Source: a virus
Reading direction: 5' to 3' (one strand)
IMG/VR virus record: IMGVR_UViG_3300031746_000052
Span: 1 to 42,744 of that record
Length of the DNA: 42,744 nt
Made by a program: the position numbers and the translations under genes. Shown piece after piece: positions 32,965 to 41,458 of this stretch. The stretch's first letter is position 1; every line of letters begins with the position of its first letter. The notes beneath the pieces were generated by a model. That model had not been told where the DNA came from. It was given only the letters and a program-made list of their open reading frames with translations, and made no database searches.

Positions 32965-33395
32965 TGGCAACAAAATCCGCACGGGAGTTTATGAGAAGAG
33001 CCTTGCGTGACAGGGTAAGCGGGTCCGTGGAAGAAAAAATGGGACTCGACCCCAGGATATCGAAGGTTACAGGGGGAATCCAGACTTTACCTGCGGAAGG
33101 ATTGGGTACGAGAGTGGCCAAGAAGGTCGGACCCTATGCTCCGGGCCTCCTGCTATTTGCTGCCATTCAAAAGATGCTCAATCTTCCTACGGAGATGGGA
33201 GAGGCCGACCTGCAACGGGAAGCCTTACAGTCACAGGGTAGGTCCGTGACCCCAGAGAGCTTGTACTACCAGGCGGCGTTACCCCAAGCTCAACTCGAAG
33301 AGTCCGAAGCTCGGCAAAGCCTGATGTCCCACCTGTCGGGAGGCGTTATTGGTCCTTCTCTTGCAAGGGGCGAAAGACTTATCGGCGGGCGTTAG
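32964..33395 (+). CDS. Hypothetical protein in the ejection block, 143 aa
   Basis: The N-terminus is basic and helical (SAREFMRRALRDRVSG); a hydrophobic stretch (APGLLLFAAIQKML) could enter a membrane; the rest is Gln-rich helix. The start overlaps the previous stop (TAATG). No family recognised; membership of the ejection block is inferred from operon position. Confidence 0.55.
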   Translation: MATKSAREFMRRALRDRVSGSVEEKMGLDPRISKVTGGIQTLPAEGLGTRVAKKVGPYAPGLLLFAAIQKMLNLPTEMGEADLQREALQSQGRSVTPESLYYQAALPQAQLEESEARQSLMSHLSGGVIGPSLARGERLIGGR

Positions 33396-33398
33396 GAG

Positions 33399-36300
33399 AT
33401 GGGCAAAAAATATGAACTCGATGACGACGCTCCCTATGGGGTAGCCTCCGCAGACTTCCCAATCACCGGGTATGACAGGCCCCAACTCGCATTTGCCAAC
33501 CTCCTCCGTGGCGACGTTGATGGTATTACCAGAGCGATGCTGTCCCCCTCTACACTCACCCCCACCCAGATCAAGACGGTGCGGGATACGCTCCTGCCCG
33601 GCAAGCACCCAAACCCAATCCTCAAGACCATCACCGACATAGCCACCAACCCCCTCGTGATCGCCGGGCTGGTCGTGGGCCTTTGGAAATTTCCCCTGGG
33701 CACGACCGAACCTCTTCTCGCCCTGCGGAGGGGTTTATTGCCCAAGGCCGCTGCGATGGACTCGTTGTTCGCCGGGATGCACGGGGCGATGATGAACCTG
33801 CGCACACACCCCGGACTGTTCGAGAAGTTGAACTCTGTGTATGAGGCCACGGCTGCGTTCAAACTGAAGTATTGGGAGAGGGCCAACAAGATATTCCTCG
33901 ATGCCGGACCCATGAGCAAGGTCGAGCGTCTTGCGGTGGCGGCACGGATGGATGGGTTACAAAACGCAGACCACAGTATGGTGAAGCTGCTTGGGAATGA
34001 GCCGGAAATCATAGCACTTATGGGGGGAAAGAATGTTCCCGTTGCAGCGGGACTTCAAGGCAAGATGCGGAAAGAGGTTGTAGGAGCAGCCGATAAGATG
34101 CGGGACTTGCAAGATGACGTATGGAAGTGGGCCACCAGCAATCCAGAGGCGGAGAAGCGTATCCACGATGCGGTTGAGAAGAAGGGGTTGGTTTCTGGGG
34201 GGAGGATAGATAGCCATTTCCCCCGTTCGGTAAAATTCAACAGGTACGAGAATGACTACCACCGAGGAGTGAGCGGTGTACAGAGTCGTAACTACGTGCA
34301 TGATGAGGATTATACAAAGGTGAGTGGGGCCTATGTGGAACGTCCTGATTACTCAATGGGCAACTTGGATAACCTGTTGGAGATGGAAAAGGCCGGGATG
34401 ATTCCGCTCGGATACAATAAGGCGGCTCGTGCGGTCTTGAATAGGTGGTCGGGAGAAGCGGCGAGTACAGTGGAGAGGGTGTGGAACGAGGTCAAGGTGA
34501 TCGGGACGGACGAGGGGGCACACCGGGCCATGTTCGCCCAGAGGATGACCGAGTATTCCGAGAAGAGTAATATGAATTTTGTGGCTCGGTTGGGTAAACC
34601 AGAAAAGGCTAGGTCTACCTTGGACGCAATGGCCCTATCTCTCCAACAGGCACGGTTCGGGGGGCAGGAGGCAATCAAGAAGGAGTTCCAAAGCATCGGT
34701 AGGGTGCTGGCAGAGCCGGGACAGTATTCCCTCGATCCCCATGAGGCACTGGGCCGGTACGTAAGCACCGTGGCAGATACCCATGCGTGGCATGGGACCG
34801 GGTATGGTAAAGAGATTGAGGCTATTGTCAAGCGTAAAGGGGAGTTCGATAAGGACCCGTGGGCCAAATCCTATGTGGAAGACGGGCTTATTCCTCACGT
34901 CCGGGGAGTGATGACTGACAAGCAACTGGCACGATCCTTAAATGCCACTATACACAAGGAGAAGATATACAACTGGCTGGGAAGCCACCCCATGATCGAC
35001 TCGGTGATTGGGCCGGAGAACAAGAAATGGTTGATGAACTACTACAAGGACTCCAAATTCTTCTCTTCCCTCGATTCCATGAGTAGTGCCGCAGCGAGTA
35101 ACTTCTACCTATCCACTTTGGGGGGTAACGTATCGTCGGCCGCAGCTAATTCACTACAACCCCTCCTCACAACCGTCAACTCTGTGGGCGTGCGTGGTAT
35201 ATGGTATGGCCTCAAGGGATTCGCCGGTCAAGAGGGGATGCTATCTCGAATGAGCCGATATGTTGGAGACTTGTCTAAGGGGGTGGGGCGAGACGAGGCG
35301 TTCAAGGCGGCGTTCCCCGACTTCGTAGAAGACCTTGGGACAGCATCTAAGGCGATCAGCACCCAATTGGCTATAGAGACGGAGCAATCGGGCGCGTTGA
35401 GTGTGGGGGCAAAGACCGTGTGGGGGAAGGTCAAGGATGCGATGATGCTCCCCTTCTCCACTTCCGAGACTCACAATAAACTGCTGGCCTACTACTCCGG
35501 GAAGAATACCCACCTATTCCATAACGCTACCAAGCTGGCCGAAGCCTCCGCAGAGGGCCGGGCAGCTATCCTCAAGGAAGCGGGTGAGGTGGGGCAGACC
35601 CTCAACATGGTATCCAATTTTACGGGGGGACCACTGGGGGTACCCAAGGCCATTATGAATTGGTCCCCAGCGGCGAGGCAGTTCATGCACTTCCCCCTTC
35701 GCATGATGGGGGCGTTGCATGGCTCGCTACGTATGGGGATGGACCCCAGCAAGCTCGATTTTGGATTCATCGGACGGGCTACGGCTGGATCAGCGGCGGC
35801 ATACCTGACGGCGCGGGACCTTCTGGGGGTCGACATATCCAAGGGGTTGATGACGGGGGCATTGCCTATCCCGGAGTATGAGAAGTCCCCGTTCTACCCG
35901 TTCCCATTTGTACCTCCGATTGCACAGGTGGCGGGAACGACAGCGATGGGACTGTTGAAGGGGGATACGTCCCAACTGGCGGGGGCTGCGGCTATGGCGG
36001 TTCCGGGTGGGATCGCACTGAGCCGGGCCTACCGGACGCTCTCCCCCCGGTACGCGGACTACACGAACCCGACTCCGGAGGGCCGGGTGCCCCTATATGA
36101 CCATAACAAGTCATTGATCGGGACACTCTCCCCGATGGAGCTTACCCTACGGTCTATGGGTCTGCGCCCCACCTCCGTCTCTGCGGAGGCTGGCGCGGCT
36201 AAGTGGCTGGTGTCCCAGAGAGATCGTATTCGGGGATACCGACGGGATTTCACCCAAGCGATCACGGACAACGAGACCCAGAAGGCCGACAAGATCAAGG

Positions 36301-36539
36301 CCGAGTTCCAGAAGGTGTACCCGGAGCTTGGGGAGTTGCAGATCAAGAAGTCTGACCTGAAAGCTATTGAGAACCGCAAGCAGATCAGCCGACTGTCCCG
36401 CATCGAGAGGGGAATCCCCACCGCCTACCGTCCGATATTCTCACAGGTTATCGGAGAGGCGGGGCTGGGACGGATGACGGAGGATATCGAACAGGGCGGA
36501 CCCGACTCCGTGCAGAGATATTACGCCTCCCTCCAGTAG
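33399..36539 (+). CDS. Large internal virion/ejection protein
   Basis: A 1046-residue helical protein, the last and largest of the block. Notable segments: FKLKYWERANKIFLDAGPMSK, a middle region with many aromatic residues, Ala/Gly-rich stretches around 790-880 that could cross membranes, and a C-terminal charged helix (KADKIKAEFQKVYPELGELQIKKSDL) typical of large phage-carried polyproteins. No lysozyme or transglycosylase motif is visible. ATG 33399 lies three bases after the stop of the previous gene, and GGAG abuts the start, too close for a standard site, so reinitiation is likely. Three iterated-motif copies and a fourth at 36181. Confidence 0.6.
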   Translation: MGKKYELDDDAPYGVASADFPITGYDRPQLAFANLLRGDVDGITRAMLSPSTLTPTQIKTVRDTLLPGKHPNPILKTITDIATNPLVIAGLVVGLWKFPLGTTEPLLALRRGLLPKAAAMDSLFAGMHGAMMNLRTHPGLFEKLNSVYEATAAFKLKYWERANKIFLDAGPMSKVERLAVAARMDGLQNADHSMVKLLGNEPEIIALMGGKNVPVAAGLQGKMRKEVVGAADKMRDLQDDVWKWATSNPEAEKRIHDAVEKKGLVSGGRIDSHFPRSVKFNRYENDYHRGVSGVQSRNYVHDEDYTKVSGAYVERPDYSMGNLDNLLEMEKAGMIPLGYNKAARAVLNRWSGEAASTVERVWNEVKVIGTDEGAHRAMFAQRMTEYSEKSNMNFVARLGKPEKARSTLDAMALSLQQARFGGQEAIKKEFQSIGRVLAEPGQYSLDPHEALGRYVSTVADTHAWHGTGYGKEIEAIVKRKGEFDKDPWAKSYVEDGLIPHVRGVMTDKQLARSLNATIHKEKIYNWLGSHPMIDSVIGPENKKWLMNYYKDSKFFSSLDSMSSAAASNFYLSTLGGNVSSAAANSLQPLLTTVNSVGVRGIWYGLKGFAGQEGMLSRMSRYVGDLSKGVGRDEAFKAAFPDFVEDLGTASKAISTQLAIETEQSGALSVGAKTVWGKVKDAMMLPFSTSETHNKLLAYYSGKNTHLFHNATKLAEASAEGRAAILKEAGEVGQTLNMVSNFTGGPLGVPKAIMNWSPAARQFMHFPLRMMGALHGSLRMGMDPSKLDFGFIGRATAGSAAAYLTARDLLGVDISKGLMTGALPIPEYEKSPFYPFPFVPPIAQVAGTTAMGLLKGDTSQLAGAAAMAVPGGIALSRAYRTLSPRYADYTNPTPEGRVPLYDHNKSLIGTLSPMELTLRSMGLRPTSVSAEAGAAKWLVSQRDRIRGYRRDFTQAITDNETQKADKIKAEFQKVYPELGELQIKKSDLKAIENRKQISRLSRIERGIPTAYRPIFSQVIGEAGLGRMTEDIEQGGPDSVQRYYASLQ

Positions 36540-36546
36540 ATTTCTC

Positions 36547-36575
36547 TTGCATTGATACCCCGTAGGTAGTACAAT
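36547..36575 (+). promoter_or_regulatory. Sigma-70 promoter, first copy of a duplicated promoter
   Basis: TTGCAT (36547-36552), 17 bases, TACAAT (36570-36575). It is preceded by AGTAGATTTCTC; the 18-mer AGTAGATTTCTCTTGCAT at 36535-36552 recurs exactly at 36982-36999. It serves the small gene at 36600, whose leader holds AAAGGAAG. Confidence 0.75.
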
Positions 36576-36599
36576 GTGTGCATACAGAAAGGAAGAAAA

Positions 36600-36977
36600 A
36601 TGGAAAAATACAAAATTGGGCCAGACGAGTTCTCCGATTGGGACTGGAAGAATATCCTTGAGGAAGAGTACGAGTGGTTCGTGTACTGGTACGAGGCAAG
36701 TGGTTATGAGGGGAGCGGAGTAGCAATCACCAAGTGTAAATCAGGTGGTTATGATCTGTTTGGTCTTGGTCATTGCTCAAGCTTCGGTCCATTGGAGGAT
36801 GGGCCTATTCATCTTAATGACGTGGCGTCCGTACAGGCGATGTGTCTATTGGATGAAGGACTACCTAACCGCCCTCGTAACCCTGAGGACTATGACCATG
36901 AACGATACCACAAGTTATGGATGTGGTTGAGGAATAGATCGGAGTTCGTGGGTCTCCCAGATATTACCAACTTTTAA
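36600..36977 (+). CDS. Hypothetical protein between duplicated promoters
   Basis: A 125-residue protein rich in Trp, Tyr and acidic residues (FSDWDWKNILEEEYEWFVYWYEA), followed by a beta stretch and a helical tail. ATG 36600 follows AAAGGAAG at good distance. It has its own promoter and is followed at once by a second copy, so it is a separately controlled unit, perhaps acquired. Acidic aromatic proteins of this size in phages sometimes mimic DNA or bind host proteins, but that is speculation. Confidence 0.6.
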   Translation: MEKYKIGPDEFSDWDWKNILEEEYEWFVYWYEASGYEGSGVAITKCKSGGYDLFGLGHCSSFGPLEDGPIHLNDVASVQAMCLLDEGLPNRPRNPEDYDHERYHKLWMWLRNRSEFVGLPDITNF

Positions 36978-36993
36978 CCGTAGTAGATTTCTC

Positions 36994-37022
36994 TTGCATC
37001 CAACCTCCGCAGAGGGTACAAT
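36994..37022 (+). promoter_or_regulatory. Sigma-70 promoter, second copy; spacer carries the iterated motif
   Basis: TTGCAT (36994-36999), 17 bases, TACAAT (37017-37022). The exact octamer CTCCGCAG fills the spacer (37005-37012). The -10 ends seven bases before ATG 37029, so the message should be leaderless. It starts the DNA-metabolism operon. Confidence 0.75.
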
Positions 37023-37028
37023 CTACGC

Positions 37029-37562
37029 ATGACGATGAAACCCGTACCATATTGCCCCGGATATCAAGTAACCGATGATGGGCGTGTATGGTCCAATCCA
37101 AAACCAGGAAAAGGTTGGAGTAAACATGGACGTTGGTTGAGACTCCGCCACGATTCTTTTGGGTATAGGAGAGTACACCTATGCGCCGGGGAGAAAAGAT
37201 TTGAAAGACGAGTTCATGTGTTGGTGCTGGAGACATTCGTGGGTCCTTGTCCGGATGGGATGCAATGTAGACACTTGAACGGGGACCCAAGTGATAACCG
37301 ACTGGGGAACCTTAAATGGGGAACATGGAAAGAGAATGTCATGGATTCAGTAAGACATGGAACAAAGGTCAATCCTCCAATTGGCATAGGGGAAGATAAT
37401 CCTGCGGCAAAGCTGACGGAGAGAGACGTTAGGCTCATCGTCTACATGTGGAGGACCGGGGAGTTTACACGAAGGGAAATAGCAGAAAGCTATGGTATAA
37501 GTGTTGTCACAGTCGGGCAGATCGTGAATAGAAAGACATGGGGCTATTTGTGGGCAGCCTGA
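37029..37562 (+). CDS. HNH homing endonuclease next to the polymerase gene
   Basis: A 177-residue paralogue of the enzyme at 5087-5620. Shared core: HVLVLETFVGPCPDGMQCRHLNG-type HNH, with PSDNRLGNLKWGT and VRHGT; C-terminal helix-turn-helix (TRREIAESYGISVVTVGQI) for DNA reading. The N-terminal NUMOD4-like part is more diverged. Homing endonucleases commonly sit beside phage DNA polymerase genes, whose conserved sequence they cut in rivals. The start has no Shine-Dalgarno site and appears leaderless; ATG 37035 is an alternative. It overlaps the polymerase start by 25 bases. Confidence 0.85.
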   Translation: MTMKPVPYCPGYQVTDDGRVWSNPKPGKGWSKHGRWLRLRHDSFGYRRVHLCAGEKRFERRVHVLVLETFVGPCPDGMQCRHLNGDPSDNRLGNLKWGTWKENVMDSVRHGTKVNPPIGIGEDNPAAKLTERDVRLIVYMWRTGEFTRREIAESYGISVVTVGQIVNRKTWGYLWAA

Positions 37563-40135
37563 CGTTTGAATCACATTCAGATTGTAAACTATGCCCATTG
37601 TACCAATCGGCAAGGAATCCCGGACTACCCACAAGAAGTCTCTATGATGGACAACCACTACAAAAAAACGTAGCAATCTTATTTACCGGCCAAAGTCCGG
37701 GGCACCAAGAGGATATGAAAGGGAAGTCGTTCGTTGGATTCACCGGCCAGTTGTTGGAGAAGATGGTCCGGGCGTCGCGACTGACGGACTACGCTGACGT
37801 GTACTTGGTCAATTCCTGCCGGTGCAAACCCCCGCAGGGGGCGGACGAGTCACAGTCCAATATCCGGGCGTGCCTCCCGTACTTGCAAGAGGACGTAGCT
37901 ATACTTGGAGGAATGTATGAAGAGGTCGTTATCGTGGCGTTGGGAGCTAAGGCAGCCTATTCCGCCCTTCACCTGTCCTCATTGGGTGCGGCCCTCAAGA
38001 AGCAGGGTCAGAAGAGTGCTGTATTTGGTGGTAAGGTTCGTGTGTTTTGCACGTTCCATCCTGCTATGCTTCACCCATTGCGGGAGCCGGGGAAAATATT
38101 CGCCGTCGAAACCCATTTCTCGTTGATCCTTCGCTACCTCCGGGGGGAGTTAATCCCCAATGCGTTGCAGATTGATCCGGAGGTGGGGATTGATCCTCCG
38201 CAGGTTCTACCCCCGTTCGTCACAATGGACATCGAGACCTATGGAATCTTGGAGGGTAAGGAACAGACGGTGTTCCACCCGATCAAGTCGAAGGAGATCG
38301 ACGGGGTTCCGTTCGAGGACCAGATCGTCTCCGTAGCGTTTGGATGGAGGGATGGGGACAGACTGAGGACGGCGCAGTATGTGTGGTCTGAACCCCATCA
38401 CAAAGAGCAGATACGGGAATGGTTTTACCGGATTAACGAACAAAAGGTTGTGGTGGTTGGACAGAATATCAAGTTCGATCTCTTGTATTTGTACTTGTCA
38501 AAAGACCCAATACTTCCATTCCTGATTAACCAAAGACGAATAACTCTGGACGACACGTTGTTGTTGAGTTTCCTCCTCTATGAGCAGCAGCCGGAGAAGG
38601 GCCTCAAGGAATTGGCTACGCTATTCGGGATCGCGGACTATTCCGAAGTTAACGTAACCGGAAAGTCTGGTAATGCTAAGTCCTCGTGGGATAAGGACTT
38701 ACACTACTACAACTGCCTTGACGCGGCGGCTACCCTCGTCCTGTACGAGGAACTCCTGCGGAGGATCAAGGAACGATACGGCCCCGACTCTCCCAAGTTG
38801 AGCAAGACCTGCGCTTGGACTCGGAACATGATCCTGTGGGATACGTTCTACCTGGAAGAGACGGGTAGCTCATTTGACGTCGCCAAGCTACAGGCTTTCC
38901 ATGAGGAAGAGACCATCCGATGCCAAAATCTCTTGACCTCCGCAGAGACGGACCACGAGATCAAACTTTGCGGGACCGGATCAGATGCTCCCCTGAGACA
39001 ACTCCTACTCGACTGCCTGCGAGAAGCAGGGTTGTTGGAAGACAGCCGAGTGGAGTGGACGGGGAAGACAAAGAAGATTTCGATAGGGGTCGAGAACGTC
39101 AATCTCATCTTGGAACATATTCCGGAGGGAAAGAACAAGCAACTTATTGCGATGTTCCAGGACTACAAGGAACGATCCAAACTCGTTTCTACTTACACGG
39201 GTCCGCTCCTGATCGATCCTCGGAAGGGGATTATGCCACACACCGGGGACGTGGGGATGGTCTATCCGACGTGGTACGCAATTCCTATGTACTCGGAGCG
39301 GGGGGGAAGTTCGGATGTCAAGAGCGGGGGTCAGATTCAGGGACGGTTCTCGTGCAAGAAACCCGCCCGGCAGACGGAGCCACACAGCATACGTGATTGC
39401 TCGTGCTCCCGATGGCCGGGGGGGAAGATCGTTGAGTACGACGTGAACCAAGATCATCTACGGATGGCAGCGTTGCTGTCTGGCGACCCCCTGCTCATGG
39501 AAGCCTATACGAAAGAAGGGGAGAGCATCCATACTCGAACCGCCTTGACGCTGTTCCCCAACGAGAACCCGGTGGGGTTCAAGAAGCGGGAGCCGGTGAA
39601 GTACGCACTGGGGAAGACGCTCAATTTCCTCGTCCTGTTCCGTGGGGGGGCCGACGCCTTTCAGAGCACGGCCCGGAGAGACGCGGGAATCGAGGTCGAT
39701 ATTGAGTTCTGTGATCGGGCGATCAAGACGTGGTATGCCAAACACCACGTATACAAGGCGTGGCAAGATGAGATGATAGCCTTGGCCGGTAGACAGGGGT
39801 ATCTTGTTCTGCCCACCGGATGGTCCAGGACGTTCGGGGTCGGGTGTACGGCTGGAAAGGGGGGGGAAATATGCAACTTCCTCCACCAGACCCCCTGCGC
39901 CCAACTGCTGCACTCAGTCCAGTACCGGGCCCAAGCACGTTTCATGGAAGCAAACCTCCGCAGTGTGATATGCCTGCAAATCTACGACGCTCTGTTTGTG
40001 GACACTTACCCTGCGGAGGGAGAACGAGTGGACGCGATCATGGGCGACTGTATGAAACATCCCCCCCTGCTCGAAGTGTTTTCGAGGTGGGTGGGAAGAA
40101 CAGTGCCGTGGGATTATGAAAGGAAAGAGACATGA
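37538..40135 (+). CDS. Uracil-DNA glycosylase / family A DNA polymerase fusion
   Basis: An 865-residue replicative polymerase. Residues 1-205 are a family 4/5-type uracil-DNA glycosylase domain: Cys at 16, 19, 94/96 and 112 placed to hold a 4Fe-4S cluster, GQSPGHQED at 51-59, FVGFTGQLLEKM, and the HPAMLHP loop at 174-180. Residues 228-405 are a 3'-5' exonuclease: DIE (231-233), GQNIKFD (308-314), YYNCLDAA (390-397). The rest is a PolA palm-fingers domain: motif A DVNQDHLR (635-642), where His640 replaces the usual steric-gate Glu; fingers KTLNF (693-697); motif C QIYDALF, YDA in place of HDE, with D817 kept. SPO1-like phages are known to carry similar fusions. Six iterated-motif copies or variants lie in the gene. 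Confidence 0.9.
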   Translation: MGLFVGSLTFESHSDCKLCPLYQSARNPGLPTRSLYDGQPLQKNVAILFTGQSPGHQEDMKGKSFVGFTGQLLEKMVRASRLTDYADVYLVNSCRCKPPQGADESQSNIRACLPYLQEDVAILGGMYEEVVIVALGAKAAYSALHLSSLGAALKKQGQKSAVFGGKVRVFCTFHPAMLHPLREPGKIFAVETHFSLILRYLRGELIPNALQIDPEVGIDPPQVLPPFVTMDIETYGILEGKEQTVFHPIKSKEIDGVPFEDQIVSVAFGWRDGDRLRTAQYVWSEPHHKEQIREWFYRINEQKVVVVGQNIKFDLLYLYLSKDPILPFLINQRRITLDDTLLLSFLLYEQQPEKGLKELATLFGIADYSEVNVTGKSGNAKSSWDKDLHYYNCLDAAATLVLYEELLRRIKERYGPDSPKLSKTCAWTRNMILWDTFYLEETGSSFDVAKLQAFHEEETIRCQNLLTSAETDHEIKLCGTGSDAPLRQLLLDCLREAGLLEDSRVEWTGKTKKISIGVENVNLILEHIPEGKNKQLIAMFQDYKERSKLVSTYTGPLLIDPRKGIMPHTGDVGMVYPTWYAIPMYSERGGSSDVKSGGQIQGRFSCKKPARQTEPHSIRDCSCSRWPGGKIVEYDVNQDHLRMAALLSGDPLLMEAYTKEGESIHTRTALTLFPNENPVGFKKREPVKYALGKTLNFLVLFRGGADAFQSTARRDAGIEVDIEFCDRAIKTWYAKHHVYKAWQDEMIALAGRQGYLVLPTGWSRTFGVGCTAGKGGEICNFLHQTPCAQLLHSVQYRAQARFMEANLRSVICLQIYDALFVDTYPAEGERVDAIMGDCMKHPPLLEVFSRWVGRTVPWDYERKET

Positions 40136-40677
40136 TTCCATTCCCGGACAGGAAATACACTGTGATCTATGCTGATCCCCCGTGGAACGGATTGGGGTGG
40201 AATAACGGTAGTGGGCTGAAATGCCCGGCGAATCACTACGAAGTACAGGATGAAGAATGGATACAGAAGCTACCAGTGCCTTCCTTGTCGGAAGAAACAT
40301 GTTTTCTGTTTTTATGGGTGACGTTTCCCAATCTTCCTTCTGGATTAAAGGTAATTGACGCTTGGGGATTCAAGTATGCTACTTGCGCCTTTACATGGAT
40401 CAAGAGGAATAGGGTATCGGACTCCTACTTCGTAGGGTGCGGGAACTACACAAGGGCCAACTCGGAGATTTGTCTGTTGGGGACGAAAGGACATTGCCAG
40501 ACGTTGAGAAAGAGTAGAAGTGTTCTACAAGTTTGTGACGCTCGAATTGGAAGACATTCGGAGAAGCCTTCGGAGATTCGAGATAGAATAGTTCAACTCT
40601 GCGGAGACGTTTCTCGAATAGAGTTGTTTGCACGAACGAAAACAGAAGGATGGGACGTATGGGGGAATGACGTATGA
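40132..40677 (+). CDS. MT-A70 family N6-adenine methyltransferase
   Basis: A 181-residue methyltransferase. ADPPWNG at 14-20 is the catalytic DPPW of the MT-A70 group; further on, GNYTRANSEICLLGTKG, RHSEKPSEIRDRI and ELFARTKTEGWDVWGNDV are the family signatures for SAM binding and the C-terminal strand. It should methylate adenine in DNA. The start overlaps the polymerase stop as ATGA, so it is made with the replication proteins and could mark nascent phage DNA. One iterated-motif copy at 40599. Confidence 0.9.
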   Translation: MIPFPDRKYTVIYADPPWNGLGWNNGSGLKCPANHYEVQDEEWIQKLPVPSLSEETCFLFLWVTFPNLPSGLKVIDAWGFKYATCAFTWIKRNRVSDSYFVGCGNYTRANSEICLLGTKGHCQTLRKSRSVLQVCDARIGRHSEKPSEIRDRIVQLCGDVSRIELFARTKTEGWDVWGNDV

Positions 40678-41255
40678 CCAACAATGATGTGTTCTATAGG
40701 TATGCGATTCCGCAGGGGATCACGGTGCAGATCGACACGAGGGAACAGTGCCCAATTCTGTTCCCGGCAACCATCAGGATTGCCCACCCAGAGTTGACGT
40801 TCAAGGAGTTGGTGATCCCCGTCAAGGAGGAACGGATCGCGCTTCCGTTTGGGGACTACCGGCTGGTGGAGTACCCAGACCTGTGCGTGTTCGAGAGGAA
40901 AGCGACCCAACTGGAAATCTTCAAGAACCTGAACGATACCCATGACCGGGTGAGGCAGGCCAAGGCGTTTCGGAAGCTGTCGTGTGGGTGCAAGTTCCCG
41001 TACCTGCTGGTGGAGGCGTCCCCCGTGGAGTTGCTGGCGGACGACCCCCGTATCAAGCAGCCGGAGTTCGTGTGCCACCGGCTGGCGATGGCAATGGCCA
41101 AGTACGGATTCCATACGATCTTCCTCCCGTGGAAGTCCCGTAGCCCCGACGTGCGGAGGAAGGTGGGGACCCTCATGCTCCATATAATGCTGGCTTGTGC
41201 GCTGACGGATGTATTCGATGTTCCCCCGGTGTTGCTGGATGGGGGCAATGAATGA
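40674..41255 (+). CDS. ERCC4-type (XPF/Mus81-like) nuclease
   Basis: A 193-residue nuclease-domain protein. D21 in IDTREQCP, GDYRL at 60-64 and ERK at 74-76 (CVFERKATQLEI) form the G-D-x(n)-E-R-K active site of ERCC4 nucleases, which cut branched DNA. Residues 85-195 are helical and hold the conserved DTHDRVRQAKAFRKL and LVEAS segments. No HhH domains follow, so this is the catalytic domain alone. It is coupled to the methyltransferase by ATGA. Likely acts on recombination or replication intermediates, perhaps before packaging. Confidence 0.85.
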   Translation: MTNNDVFYRYAIPQGITVQIDTREQCPILFPATIRIAHPELTFKELVIPVKEERIALPFGDYRLVEYPDLCVFERKATQLEIFKNLNDTHDRVRQAKAFRKLSCGCKFPYLLVEASPVELLADDPRIKQPEFVCHRLAMAMAKYGFHTIFLPWKSRSPDVRRKVGTLMLHIMLACALTDVFDVPPVLLDGGNE

Positions 41256-41416
41256 GACCAGAGAAGGAAATCATGGAAGAATTGGAAGCTACCCGTGCCG
41301 ATATGCCAAAGACGGATTCGACCAGTGATATCTATACGCGGATCAAGTTACGATGCTATGCGTTGGCACTTCAATGGGTCCTGGACGAGGACGAAAAAAA
41401 TGTTGAGAAATCGTGA
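41252..41416 (+). CDS. Small charged helical protein, 54 aa
   Basis: Begins MRPEKEIMEELEATRADMP and continues as a helix (IYTRIKLRCYALALQWVLDEDEKN). It overlaps the nuclease stop as ATGA, so it should be translated with it. It is the last gene before the candidate RNA. Function unknown; a small partner of the nuclease is possible. Confidence 0.5.
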   Translation: MRPEKEIMEELEATRADMPKTDSTSDIYTRIKLRCYALALQWVLDEDEKNVEKS

Positions 41417-41423
41417 TTTTCCC

Positions 41424-41452
41424 TTGACCTATGGTAGCAAATCGGATACAAT
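41424..41452 (+). promoter_or_regulatory. Sigma-70 promoter of the candidate small RNA
   Basis: TTGACC (41424-41429), 17 bases, TACAAT (41447-41452). The predicted start, seven bases downstream at 41459, is the first base of the RNA closing stem. Confidence 0.75.
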
Positions 41453-41458
41453 ACAGTT

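Larger units (their letters stand above)
36535..36999 (+). repeat. 18-bp direct repeat at duplicated promoters
   Basis: AGTAGATTTCTCTTGCAT at 36535-36552 and 36982-36999. Each copy ends with the -35 hexamer and is followed 17 bases later by TACAAT. The repeat brackets the gene at 36600-36977. Confidence 0.85.
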
